From positions 48,477 through 112,476 of the forward strand of contig JAJYBB010000008.1 of NCBI GenBank assembly GCA_021779195.1: DNA of 64,000 nucleotides, written 5' to 3'. Made by a program: the position numbers and the translations under genes. This stretch comes from Bacteroidota bacterium. GTDB taxonomy: Bacteria > Bacteroidota > Bacteroidia > Bacteroidales > Paludibacteraceae. Below, piece by piece: positions 28,463 through 36,352 of this stretch (the first letter of the stretch is position 1; each line of letters begins with the position of its first letter). The notes below the pieces were generated by a model. The model searched no databases. It saw nothing but the letters and a program-made list of their open reading frames with translations, and was not told the DNA's origin.

Positions 28463-29950
28463 TTATTTCTTGAAAACAAATAGTTGTTTTTCTTTTTTAC
28501 AAATCAATTGTACAGCCCATTTGCCGCTTTGAGCCGAAGGAGGTAGTCCGCCACCCGGAAACAACCACTGACCTGCCATGTAAAAGTGTTGTAGATTAGG
28601 AAGCCGCATTTTCAAGGATTTCATCATGTTATCTTTCGAAGGCATAAAACCTTCGTACGCACCATCTTTTACTCCCGTATAACGCACGTCAGTTTTAGGT
28701 GTTGCAACATCAATTACTTCAATGAATTCCGAAATACCCGGATAAGCTTTTTCAAGGTGAGCCGTGGCATCTTTTTGAATTTGCAGTTTCTCGGTTTTAT
28801 ATGCTTTTGCATCCATGTTTTCCCACAGTTTCCAAGGGCTTTCATATCTTAAAATAATCGTTGTTTTTCCTTCGGGTGCCATGGTGGTGTCGAATGAATA
28901 ATTCATGATCGAGTACCCGTTTTCTAATGTTGTTTTGCCAATCAGCTTTTCTTTTGGTAAATAAATGATTATGGGAGAGTTGGATAAAATAACTTTATTT
29001 ATTCCGAATGAAACCTGAACAATGGGTGTAAAAAGTTCCCAATTTTTATACGCAAAATCAATTTCTTTGGAGATGTACTTGGAATCCAGCATGTTGAATA
29101 TAGTCGAATATCCATCGGCGGCACTGATCACATAATCTGCATGAATTTTAGTGCCATTGGTAAGTAAAACCCCTTTTGCAACATTATTTTCTACAATTAT
29201 TTTCTCAACTTTCTTTTTAAACGATAAAGTTCCACCCAGTTTTATGAATTTTTCCACCATTCGCTGTGCTAATGGATATGAACCACCTTTTATATATCCT
29301 GCATTTTTTTGATGAAACCAGCCAAGCATAAAAATAAAAGCCAATGCCGAAAAATTCCGATTGCCATACATACCAAAAAAAATAGTTTTAATCCGTTCAC
29401 TTTTAAAATTAAGTTTTTCAAAGTACTCTTTACACGTCATCTTCCCGAATTTCCGAATTACATTAAATACCGGAAGCATTTGGGGAAGGATTTTTATGTA
29501 TTCGATTGGATTGCGCAATTCTGGGGGAGCTGCAAATGGTTCCAATAAGGCGCTTTTCCGCATATCGGTGCACATTTTTTGAATTGATTCTTTATCTTCG
29601 GGGGCTAATTCAGTGAGGTATTTTTCCCAACGGTCGATATTGGAATAAATTATAAATTCTTTTCCTTCTTTGTCAATTATGCATGAATGAATTTCATGGT
29701 CGATAATTTCGGTTTCGCTATTCATCACGTTTGTTTCTTTCCAAATTTCGTGGAAAACGCCTTGTGAAGTTCCTACCAACCAATGCAAACAATAATCAAA
29801 ACGATATCCTTTTCGATCCCACGCTGTACATTGCCCGCCAGCAACGTCGTGCATCTCAATAATTTCAGTATTAAAACCATTCATTGCAGCATAAATACCG
29901 GCTGATAATCCGGCAACTCCACCTCCGATTATTAGTATTTTCTTGCTCAT
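28463..29950 (-). CDS. FAD-dependent oxidoreductase, phytoene desaturase/retinol saturase-like
   Basis: A 495-residue flavoprotein. The N-terminal dinucleotide-binding motif is ILIIGGGVAGLSAGIYAAMNG, followed by the GGQCTAWDRKGYRFDYCLHW stretch of the CrtI/CrtN-like group. The C-terminus has FYMAGQWLFPGGGLPPSAQSG, typical of CrtI relatives. No phytoene synthase gene is nearby, so a carotenoid role is unproven; a lipid-saturating activity is another option. The coiled-coil gene lies 46 nt upstream on the same strand. Confidence 0.85.
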   Translation of the reverse strand: MSKKILIIGGGVAGLSAGIYAAMNGFNTEIIEMHDVAGGQCTAWDRKGYRFDYCLHWLVGTSQGVFHEIWKETNVMNSETEIIDHEIHSCIIDKEGKEFIIYSNIDRWEKYLTELAPEDKESIQKMCTDMRKSALLEPFAAPPELRNPIEYIKILPQMLPVFNVIRKFGKMTCKEYFEKLNFKSERIKTIFFGMYGNRNFSALAFIFMLGWFHQKNAGYIKGGSYPLAQRMVEKFIKLGGTLSFKKKVEKIIVENNVAKGVLLTNGTKIHADYVISAADGYSTIFNMLDSKYISKEIDFAYKNWELFTPIVQVSFGINKVILSNSPIIIYLPKEKLIGKTTLENGYSIMNYSFDTTMAPEGKTTIILRYESPWKLWENMDAKAYKTEKLQIQKDATAHLEKAYPGISEFIEVIDVATPKTDVRYTGVKDGAYEGFMPSKDNMMKSLKMRLPNLQHFYMAGQWLFPGGGLPPSAQSGKWAVQLICKKEKQLFVFKK

Positions 29951-29996
29951 TTTGTTTTGTTTTTAGTTATAAATTAGGTATTGAATTTACCTGTAA

Positions 29997-30350
29997 TCAC
30001 AGCGTAATTATGGATTCCGAGTTATTTTCGTTAACTTTCTCAGTTGGCTTTTTTTGATCATTTTTGGTGTTATTCAATTTAATTTCAGGATAGTTTTTCA
30101 GAATTTTCTTAGCATTTTTAACCAGTTCCTGTGTTTGCGCTTTTTCCTGTTCCAGCAGGTCTTTTTTTATCTTTATTTTTGTTTTTAAAATTCCTATTTC
30201 TTTTTCCTGTTTTATCAATTTTCTCACAGTCATGTCGAGTGTTTTCACAAACTCTACTTCCTGTCCTTTTTCCTTTAAAAATTCAACGTTAGCTTTTAAT
30301 GCCGCCGTTAATGCTAACGCTTTCTCAGTTTTGTTCTTTTTCTTTTTCAT
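29997..30350 (-). CDS. Small coiled-coil protein, unknown function
   Basis: I took the ATG at 30350, giving 117 residues, because it opens a typical basic start (MKKKKNKTEKALAL); a start 42 nt upstream is possible. Residues 10-90 are a long heptad-rich, Lys/Glu-rich helix, and the tail is Asn/Lys-rich. There is no signal peptide or catalytic motif. Such Lys-rich amphipathic proteins can bind granules or nucleic acid, but that is speculation. It precedes the FAD oxidoreductase gene in the same direction. Confidence 0.65.
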   Translation of the reverse strand: MKKKKNKTEKALALTAALKANVEFLKEKGQEVEFVKTLDMTVRKLIKQEKEIGILKTKIKIKKDLLEQEKAQTQELVKNAKKILKNYPEIKLNNTKNDQKKPTEKVNENNSESIITL

Positions 30351-30437
30351 ATTCGTAATTTTTTTATGAATAGTGATACTTTCGCATTCCATTTTTATTC
30401 AAAATATTAAAAAAACTCTTCTAAATTATAATTTGTG

Positions 30438-30445
30438 CAAACATA
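30438..30445 (-). promoter_or_regulatory. Predicted -7 promoter box for the coiled-coil gene
   Basis: On the minus strand TATGTTTG fits TAnnTTTG and lies 87 nt before the chosen start at 30350. No Pho-type half-sites precede it. Confidence 0.4.
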
Positions 30446-30668
30446 CAAATTTATTTGATATTAATGCCCTAATATCCATACTTATAATTGATACTAATAG
30501 CACTTTTCATTTTGTGTTTGTGATTTCTCTAAAATCCTGTATGATTTACTTAATAGTAGTCATCAAGATGTAATGAATTTTTTTCATTCGCAAATACATT
30601 CTCTTATTTCTTAATACAGTTTTTTGGAATTTTTTTAGGACCAATGGTTCGCTATAAAAACATATTTT

Positions 30669-30797
30669 GAACGCTAAGCAAGGTTACTATATCGCCAATA
30701 AAATCTTTTGAGTTTTAATCTTTGCGTCCTTAGCAAATTATTATTGATTATCTATCAGATAGCTGTTTAAAAGCTGCGTCTTTGCGTTAAATTTTTA
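30669..30797. repeat. Intergenic palindromic element with GCTAAG / CTTAGC and CTTTGCG units
   Basis: Contains AACGCTAAGCAAGG (30670-30683) and, about 45 nt later, the inverted CTTTGCGTCCTTAGC, then GCGTCTTTGCGTTAAA near 30776-30791. Similar strings of TTTGCG and TTAGC or TTAAA units are common between genes in Bacteroidetes. No gene is visible in the 629-nt gap 30351-30979, which holds only this element, the coiled-coil promoter and a terminator. Confidence 0.4.
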
Positions 30798-30912
30798 TTT
30801 TGAAAATCGGTCTTTGTATCGATAGTAGATTTTTAAAATTTATTTTTTTGATTATCAATAGAAATCACTATTTTTAACGAACTATTGAGAACGATACGCT
30901 CATTTTAAAATA

Positions 30913-30943
30913 GAAGCCACCCGCTTTTCAACGGGTAGCTTTC
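30913..30943. terminator. Terminator downstream of the glycosyltransferase gene
   Basis: GAAGC, one mismatch and ACCCG pair with CGGGT, one mismatch and GCTTTC around an 8-nt loop. It lies 37 nt beyond the stop of the minus-strand glycosyltransferase gene and so ends the plcP-glycosyltransferase unit. Confidence 0.65.
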
Positions 30944-30979
30944 TCTCGCAGATAAGGTTAAGAAATTGAATGAAGAGCA

Positions 30980-32083
30980 TTACAAAATAGAATAGATATT
31001 GGAACATTTTGTCTCAATATGGGTGAGTTCATATAAGAATACCGAATCGGATGAATGAACCCAATGCTTGAATTCTACTGTTTTAGCATATTGAGGAATA
31101 TAAGCAAGTAAAATGTTAAGATTAAACCGGTCATCAGTTACTCCTGCTCCCGAACGCATGGCATCCATCACGTTACATTCCTGCTCAATATGGGTTGGGA
31201 CCATTAAAACTGGTTTTTGAAGATACATGGCTTCACATACTGATTCAAATCCACCCGTAGTAGCATAGCCTTTGCAACCTGCCATGAATTTCAGAAACAA
31301 TCTGTCATCCAAAGCGTGCATGGTGAGATTCGGGGTTAGCTTTACAGATTGTTCTTCTATTTTCTTATCCCAGAAAAAATGAAGCCGTTCATTCAAATTT
31401 AATTTGCTCCATTCTGTCAGTTCTTTAGCATAACCGCTGTTGAGTATATATCCATGAATATAATTACCAGTTTTCTTTTTTTGATTAATTACTTCTCGTC
31501 GCAATAAAGGAGGAACAATGAAAATATTCTCATAACGTGAATCTTTATTCATTCGAAATGACAGTGCGAGTATTTTATATGAATTTAGGGCTGTCATTCG
31601 CGAATAAAAATTGAGCAGTTTAAATTTGTTTTTATTTGTACCTGTGTATTCGAATTCCGGTGTAAGGAAATAATATTGATGGGCAATATTAATCATCGGT
31701 ACTTCAGAATTAAAAATGCCATAAGTTACACCGCACAATAGTTCGTAAAAATTAATTACCACATCGGGTTGTTTTTCAACAATCATACGGCGAATGCTGA
31801 ATATACTTCCGATGTATGCCGGAATCAGTAACATATTATAAAGGATGCTGATTAGTAAAAATGATTTTTTGCTTTTCGGTGTCGATAGAAAATTAGGACT
31901 TAAAAAACGAAAAATTTCACTATCCATTTTTTGAACGAAAAAGTCCGGCAATGCATGCTTAGCTCTGCTGCCCACCATGATGCCTGTAACTTTGTGCCCG
32001 TTTTTTTCTAACAGATTTTTCATACTCAATGCTTGCGTGAAATGACCTCGTCCTTCGCCTTGTATTATAAATAAATATTTCAT
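30980..32083 (-). CDS. Glycosyltransferase, GT-B fold, MGT/UDP-glycosyl type; likely glycolipid synthase
   Basis: A 367-residue protein. The N-terminus MKYLFIIQGEGRGHFTQALS is the acceptor-side Gly-rich loop of GT28/MGT-like enzymes, and the second Rossmann half has GCKGYATTGGFESVCEAMYLQKPVLMVP, the donor-sugar binding pattern. A hydrophobic segment near 75-95 may attach it to the membrane. It starts 10 nt after the plcP-like stop. PlcP releases diacylglycerol from phospholipid; a glycosyltransferase next to it would add sugar to make phosphorus-free glycolipid, as reported for PlcP-Agt pairs under phosphate limitation. The acceptor here is inferred, not read. Confidence 0.8.
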   Translation of the reverse strand: MKYLFIIQGEGRGHFTQALSMKNLLEKNGHKVTGIMVGSRAKHALPDFFVQKMDSEIFRFLSPNFLSTPKSKKSFLLISILYNMLLIPAYIGSIFSIRRMIVEKQPDVVINFYELLCGVTYGIFNSEVPMINIAHQYYFLTPEFEYTGTNKNKFKLLNFYSRMTALNSYKILALSFRMNKDSRYENIFIVPPLLRREVINQKKKTGNYIHGYILNSGYAKELTEWSKLNLNERLHFFWDKKIEEQSVKLTPNLTMHALDDRLFLKFMAGCKGYATTGGFESVCEAMYLQKPVLMVPTHIEQECNVMDAMRSGAGVTDDRFNLNILLAYIPQYAKTVEFKHWVHSSDSVFLYELTHIETKCSNIYSIL

Positions 32084-32093
32084 ATTTAAGTGT

Positions 32094-32942
32094 TTAAAAG
32101 AAATGGTTAAAGCCTGTGTTCGTGATGGCTACCCGAATGGGCTTTTGATTTGATTGATCTAATTCCATTTGTACTTCAATCTTTGGTTGTAATTTAACCT
32201 CCCCGTGCCTGTAAACTTCCCACGTACCATCTTCGTGTTCGAATAATGCTGACAGGGTTTCTACCCAATCACCTGAATTCAGATAATGAATGCCGTCGAT
32301 CATGCGATCAGCTGGTTGGTGGATGTGTCCGCAGATTATTCCATCAATATGACGGGCACGCGCCAATGCTACCAGTTCATGTTCGTAATTAGAAATATAA
32401 GATACTGCTGTTTTAACTTTCTGCTTTATGCTTTGTGACAACGAATAATAAGGAAGCCCCTTTTTTTTACGGTAAATATTGTATATCCGGTTCATACTGA
32501 GAAGTAAACTGTAACCGATATCGCCCAACTTAGCTAACCACAGCATGTTGGTAGTTACATTGTCGAATACATCTCCATGGATTACTAAATAACGTTTCCC
32601 GTTTTTTTGATGAATGTATTCTTTTACTATTTCTACATTGTTAAACTTAAAAGGAGCAATATGGTCTATAAAATCATCATGGTTTCCACGAACGTAAATA
32701 ACCTTCGTGTTATGGTTTTCCATCATTTTCATGATGATTTTAATCAAATCGGTATGTTCTTTTTTCCATTTCCCCTTTCCGCCTTTTTGCAAATACCATC
32801 CATCAATGATATCGCCGTTCATTATAAGCGTATTACAGTTTACTGTACGTAGAAAATCGGCTAATTCGCGCGTTTTTGAATGTTCTGTGCCCAGATGAAC
32901 ATCAGAAATCACTATGGTTGGATAAAACTGTTGAATATTCAT
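32094..32942 (-). CDS. plcP: PlcP-like metallophosphoesterase (phospholipase C type, LpxH-related)
   Basis: A 282-residue cytosolic calcineurin-fold enzyme, no signal peptide. Metal motifs: SDVHLG (Asp14, His16), NGDIIDGW (Asp44), RGNHDD (Asn87, His88), HGDVFD (His122) and CGHIHQP near 205. The RYLVIHGDVFDNV stretch, the helical segment between and the NSGDWVETL motif near 222 resemble PlcP, the phospholipase that strips headgroups from membrane phospholipids when phosphate is short, more than LpxH. Many databases would label it UDP-2,3-diacylglucosamine diphosphatase. The Pho-box promoter ahead of it and the glycosyltransferase behind it support PlcP. Confidence 0.78.
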   Translation of the reverse strand: MNIQQFYPTIVISDVHLGTEHSKTRELADFLRTVNCNTLIMNGDIIDGWYLQKGGKGKWKKEHTDLIKIIMKMMENHNTKVIYVRGNHDDFIDHIAPFKFNNVEIVKEYIHQKNGKRYLVIHGDVFDNVTTNMLWLAKLGDIGYSLLLSMNRIYNIYRKKKGLPYYSLSQSIKQKVKTAVSYISNYEHELVALARARHIDGIICGHIHQPADRMIDGIHYLNSGDWVETLSALFEHEDGTWEVYRHGEVKLQPKIEVQMELDQSNQKPIRVAITNTGFNHFF

Positions 32943-32953
32943 GTTTTTATTTA

Positions 32954-33010
32954 CAAAATAAGTGCTTTCCTATTACAGCAATAGTACAGCAATATGAAAA
33001 TGAGATTAAA
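32954..33010 (-). promoter_or_regulatory. Pho-box array and -7 box of plcP
   Basis: On the minus strand four half-sites sit exactly 11 bp apart: TTTAAT (33010-33005), TTTCAT (32999-32994), TGTACT (32988-32983) and TGTAAT (32977-32972). Ten nt later comes TTATTTTG (32961-32954), which keeps the TTTG of the -7 box at the expected place. The predicted transcript would start within a few bases of the plcP ATG, so the mRNA would be almost leaderless. Confidence 0.7.
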
Positions 33011-33058
33011 AACGCCAAAAATTTTTTGGAAGTAGTCTAAGATTGAAGATGGCATGAA

Positions 33059-33115
33059 TGTAATATAAATGTAACATCTGTTTAATCCTTTTGTAATAAT
33101 CAAGTTCTATTTTTG
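33059..33115 (+). promoter_or_regulatory. Pho-box array and -7 box, upstream porin/pst promoter
   Basis: Half-sites TGTAAT (33059-33064), TGTAAC (33070-33075), TTTAAT (33081-33086) and TGTAAT (33092-33097) have an 11-bp period; 10 nt later lies TATTTTTG (33108-33115), a perfect TAnnTTTG box. It is the distal of two promoters in tandem before the porin. Confidence 0.75.
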
Positions 33116-33201
33116 TAAGTAATTAATCCGAACCGATTATTTTCGAGAATCATTTTAAAACATTTTTTTCTGTACATTTCAGATTTAAAGATAAATAGTT
33201 T

Positions 33202-33282
33202 ATGGTTTACATGACCGAATTTTTCAAAAAAATTACAAATGAACGCCATATATCCGAACATAAATTCAAATTCAAATTGTAA
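33202..33282 (+). CDS. Possible 26-residue small ORF between two Pho promoters
   Basis: An ATG-started frame of 26 codons, rich in Lys, Phe and His, ending inside the proximal Pho box. It would only be transcribed from the distal promoter. Coding is unproven; it could be a leader peptide or chance. Confidence 0.2.
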   Translation: MVYMTEFFKKITNERHISEHKFKFKL

Positions 33283-33334
33283 CACAATTGTATTATCCGC
33301 TTAATTTTATTGTAACAAAGCTGCTCTAATTTTG
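33278..33334 (+). promoter_or_regulatory. Pho-box array and -7 box, proximal porin/pst promoter
   Basis: Half-sites TGTAAC (33278-33283), TGTATT (33289-33294), CTTAAT (33300-33305) and TGTAAC (33311-33316) have an 11-bp period. Ten nt later lies TAATTTTG (33327-33334), a perfect -7 box, 45 nt before the porin ATG. The layout equals the classical PhoB arrangement, where the box replaces the upstream promoter element. Confidence 0.8.
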
Positions 33335-33378
33335 CATCGAAATCAAATCAATCAATTTAAATTTAAAATCAAAAAAAA

Positions 33379-34377
33379 ATGAAGAAGATTTTATTCAGTG
33401 TAATTACAATTGTTTTTATGAGTTTGAGCATCTCAGCTCAAAATAATGCGAACGGTCAGGAAAGTTTTAAACCAAATGGAAAACCATTGGTAACTATTTT
33501 CTCCGATTTAAAATATAGTTTTCAAAATGGTAAATCTACACCTGCTTTTGAACTATCAAGATCATATTTTGGTTATGTATATAACTTTAGCCCCAATTTT
33601 TCAAGTAAAGTCGTATTCGATGTTGCTAACTCAGGCGGTCTGACACCTTCTGCATTTACTGCTTTTGTTAAGAATGCTTATGTTGAATACGGGGACAAAT
33701 TCATTAAAGTAAATATGGGTATGGTTGGAACCAACACGTTCAGTTTGCAGGAATCAACTTGGGGCAAAAGATATTTACTGAAATCGTTTCAGGACCAGAA
33801 TGGATTCAGTTCAAGTGCTGATTTAGGTGCATCGGTTAAACTTCAGTTTACACCTGAATTGAGTTTAGATGCACAATTATTGAATGGAGAAGGATTCCAG
33901 AAAGTACAGGCTGATAGCGCCATGAAGGTAGCAGTAGGCTTAACTTACGAACCCGTTAAACACCTTTTGGTGCGAGTTTATACTGATTACATGAGTAAAG
34001 CCGCCGCTCAAACCACTTTTAATGCTTTTATTGCTTACACGGGCGATAATTTGACTTTAGCCGGCGAATATAACCTTCAAAATGGTCATGCCATGGTGGC
34101 TAATCAAAACTATTCAGGAGTTTCTTTTTGGGGAACCTATAAAACCAGTAAAATCATGTCGATTTTTGCACGCTACGACAATTTAAGCTCAAATGTACTT
34201 GCTGGCAAAGCTACTGCTTGGAATGCTTCGAAAGATGGACAACTTTATACGGCCGGTCTTGAGTTTTTCCCTGTAAAAGGAATCGCCATATCACCTAACT
34301 TTCAGTATACAAAACCAAATTTAGCTTCATTACAGCCGACCACTAATGTGCTTGTAAACGTTGGGATTAGTTTCTAA
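33379..34377 (+). CDS. Outer-membrane beta-barrel porin, probable phosphate-starvation porin
   Basis: A 332-residue protein with a signal peptide (cleavage near ISAQ, residue 21). The mature part is an alternating amphipathic strand pattern through to a C-terminal Phe (VGISF), as in outer-membrane barrels. It recalls the OprO/OprP-type porins in length class and in position, 49 nt before pstS and behind two Pho boxes, but the sequence similarity is not obvious by eye. The likely role is passage of phosphate or polyphosphate across the outer membrane. Confidence 0.75.
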   Translation: MKKILFSVITIVFMSLSISAQNNANGQESFKPNGKPLVTIFSDLKYSFQNGKSTPAFELSRSYFGYVYNFSPNFSSKVVFDVANSGGLTPSAFTAFVKNAYVEYGDKFIKVNMGMVGTNTFSLQESTWGKRYLLKSFQDQNGFSSSADLGASVKLQFTPELSLDAQLLNGEGFQKVQADSAMKVAVGLTYEPVKHLLVRVYTDYMSKAAAQTTFNAFIAYTGDNLTLAGEYNLQNGHAMVANQNYSGVSFWGTYKTSKIMSIFARYDNLSSNVLAGKATAWNASKDGQLYTAGLEFFPVKGIAISPNFQYTKPNLASLQPTTNVLVNVGISF

Positions 34378-34426
34378 GAATCATCAAACTTATTATTAAA
34401 ATTTAATTAAAAAAATACAATTCATT

Positions 34427-35473
34427 ATGAAGACAAAAAATTTATTTTTATCACTCGCAGTTGTTCTATCTGCATTGGGCTCGTCTGTAAAAGGACAATC
34501 TGTTACTCTTTCGGGGGCAGGTTCCACTTTTGTGATGCCTTTTTATAACATGGCATTCAACAAATTTACTCCTGAAACAGGAATAAAGGTTACTTACGGA
34601 GGTATCGGTTCTGGTGGAGGCATTCGCAGTTTGAAAGACAAAGTGGTTGACTTTGGAGCAAGTGATGCATACCTTGATGACAAACAAATGGACGAAATGC
34701 CCGCTAAAGTAGTTCAGTTTCCAACGTGTAGCGGAGCTGTTGTAATGGCATTTAACCTTCCCGGAATTAGCGAAATTAAATTAACACCTGCTGTATTGGC
34801 TGGTATTTACCTTGGACAAATTACCAACTGGAATTCACCTATGTTCAAAAAATTTAATCCTGGGGTTAAATTTCCAGACAAAGCAATTACAGTAGTTTAT
34901 CGTTCAGATGGTAGCGGTACCACCAATATTTTCACAAATTACCTGTCGAAAATCAGTCCAATGTGGAAAGAAAAAGTGGGATTCAGTACTTCTGTGAAAT
35001 GGCCTGCCGGAATTGGAGCTAAAGGAAACCCTGGCGTTGCCGGAACGATCAGTCAGACTATTGGAGCAATAGGTTATGTAGGTTCTGAATATGCTTTTGC
35101 CGAAAAAATTTCGTATGCTTTGATGTTGAATAAATCGGGATATTTTATCAAACCGACAATTGCTTCGATTGCTGCTGCAGGAAAAGGAACTATGCCAACC
35201 GACACCCGCGTAATGATTACCAATTCATCTGATCGTGAGGCTTATCCTATTGCCGGATTCACATGGGTATTGCTTTACAAAGAACAAAATTATAACAAAC
35301 GTTCATTGAAGCAAGCTGAAGATTTGTTAAAACTATGGGATTGGATGGTTTCGAAAGATGCACAGGCTATTGCCGTGAAAGTAAATTACACTCCGCTTCC
35401 TGCTTCGGTTGTAGCATTGGATAAAAAGATTTTGCGTACGATTACTTACAATGGCAAACCAATTTTGAAATAA
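34427..35473 (+). CDS. pstS: Phosphate ABC transporter substrate-binding protein
   Basis: Periplasmic phosphate-binding protein. The 348-residue product has a signal peptide ending near SVKGQ and then the PstS opening VTLSGAGSTFVMPFY. Phosphate contacts of the family are recognisable in GAGST, the FGASDAYL segment and YRSDGSGTTNIFTNYL. Length is normal for PstS. It is second in the porin-pstSCAB operon; the 49-nt gap to the porin holds no promoter box that I can see. Confidence 0.95.
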   Translation: MKTKNLFLSLAVVLSALGSSVKGQSVTLSGAGSTFVMPFYNMAFNKFTPETGIKVTYGGIGSGGGIRSLKDKVVDFGASDAYLDDKQMDEMPAKVVQFPTCSGAVVMAFNLPGISEIKLTPAVLAGIYLGQITNWNSPMFKKFNPGVKFPDKAITVVYRSDGSGTTNIFTNYLSKISPMWKEKVGFSTSVKWPAGIGAKGNPGVAGTISQTIGAIGYVGSEYAFAEKISYALMLNKSGYFIKPTIASIAAAGKGTMPTDTRVMITNSSDREAYPIAGFTWVLLYKEQNYNKRSLKQAEDLLKLWDWMVSKDAQAIAVKVNYTPLPASVVALDKKILRTITYNGKPILK

Positions 35474-35494
35474 AAAGTATTTCAATATGATTCG

Positions 35495-36352
35495 ATGAAT
35501 AGCGAAAAGATTACCAAGTACATCTTATTTTCAGCGTCATTACTGATACTGATTATCGCAGGCGGTATGGTTTACTCTTTGATAAGAGGAGCCATGCCGG
35601 CTTTCGATTTTTTTGGCTGGAAATTTATTTTTTCTACCCACTGGGATCCTACTCAGGGACATGAGCAATATGGGGCACTTCCGTTTATTGCAGGTACCTT
35701 GTTTACTTCTTTTCTGGCATTGCTTATTGCATTGCCTATGGCTTTTTCTACTTCTTTGTTCGTGGCTGAGTATTTTAGAAAAAAGCGAATAGCTGTAGTT
35801 TTAAGCACTTTTGTAGATTTGTTGGCAGGAGTACCTTCAATTGTTTATGGTTTGTGGGGTTTTTATACCTTGCGACCATTTATCGTTGAATTAGGTTTAA
35901 GTCCGCAGGGGTTTGGTATTTTTACTTCCGGACTAATCTTAGCCATCATGATTATTCCGTATGCTACTTCGTTAAGCACTGAAATCATAACCATGGTGCC
36001 CAATGAATTGAAAGAAGCTGCGTATTCGTTGGGAGCTACGCGTATGGAAGTGATTTTTAATGTGATTGTTCCGAATGCAAGATCCGGAATTATTGCAAGT
36101 TATATTTTAGCATTTGGACGTGCGCTAGGCGAAACAATGGCTGTTACCATGCTGATCGGGAATTCAAATAATATACCGAACGGACTTTTTGGCACTGGCA
36201 ATACGATGGCAAGTGTCATTGCCAATCAGTTTGCCGAAGCAAGCGGATTGCAATTGAGTTCGCTGATTGCCATTGGACTGCTTTTGTTTGCCATTACAGC
36301 TTTAATCAATGCCTTTGGTAAATATATCATTAAAAAATTAGCTGCCCGATGA
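35495..36352 (+). CDS. pstC: Phosphate ABC transporter permease PstC
   Basis: Inner-membrane permease of 285 residues with six hydrophobic segments. The conserved cytoplasmic loop for contact with the ATPase reads ELKEAAYSLGATRMEVIFNVIVPNARSGI, and DLLAGVPSIVYGLWGF and GRALGETMAV are the PstC hallmarks. Its stop overlaps the pstA start by 4 nt (ATGA), so translation is coupled. The short cytoplasmic N-terminus is normal for this family. Confidence 0.95.
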   Translation: MNSEKITKYILFSASLLILIIAGGMVYSLIRGAMPAFDFFGWKFIFSTHWDPTQGHEQYGALPFIAGTLFTSFLALLIALPMAFSTSLFVAEYFRKKRIAVVLSTFVDLLAGVPSIVYGLWGFYTLRPFIVELGLSPQGFGIFTSGLILAIMIIPYATSLSTEIITMVPNELKEAAYSLGATRMEVIFNVIVPNARSGIIASYILAFGRALGETMAVTMLIGNSNNIPNGLFGTGNTMASVIANQFAEASGLQLSSLIAIGLLLFAITALINAFGKYIIKKLAAR

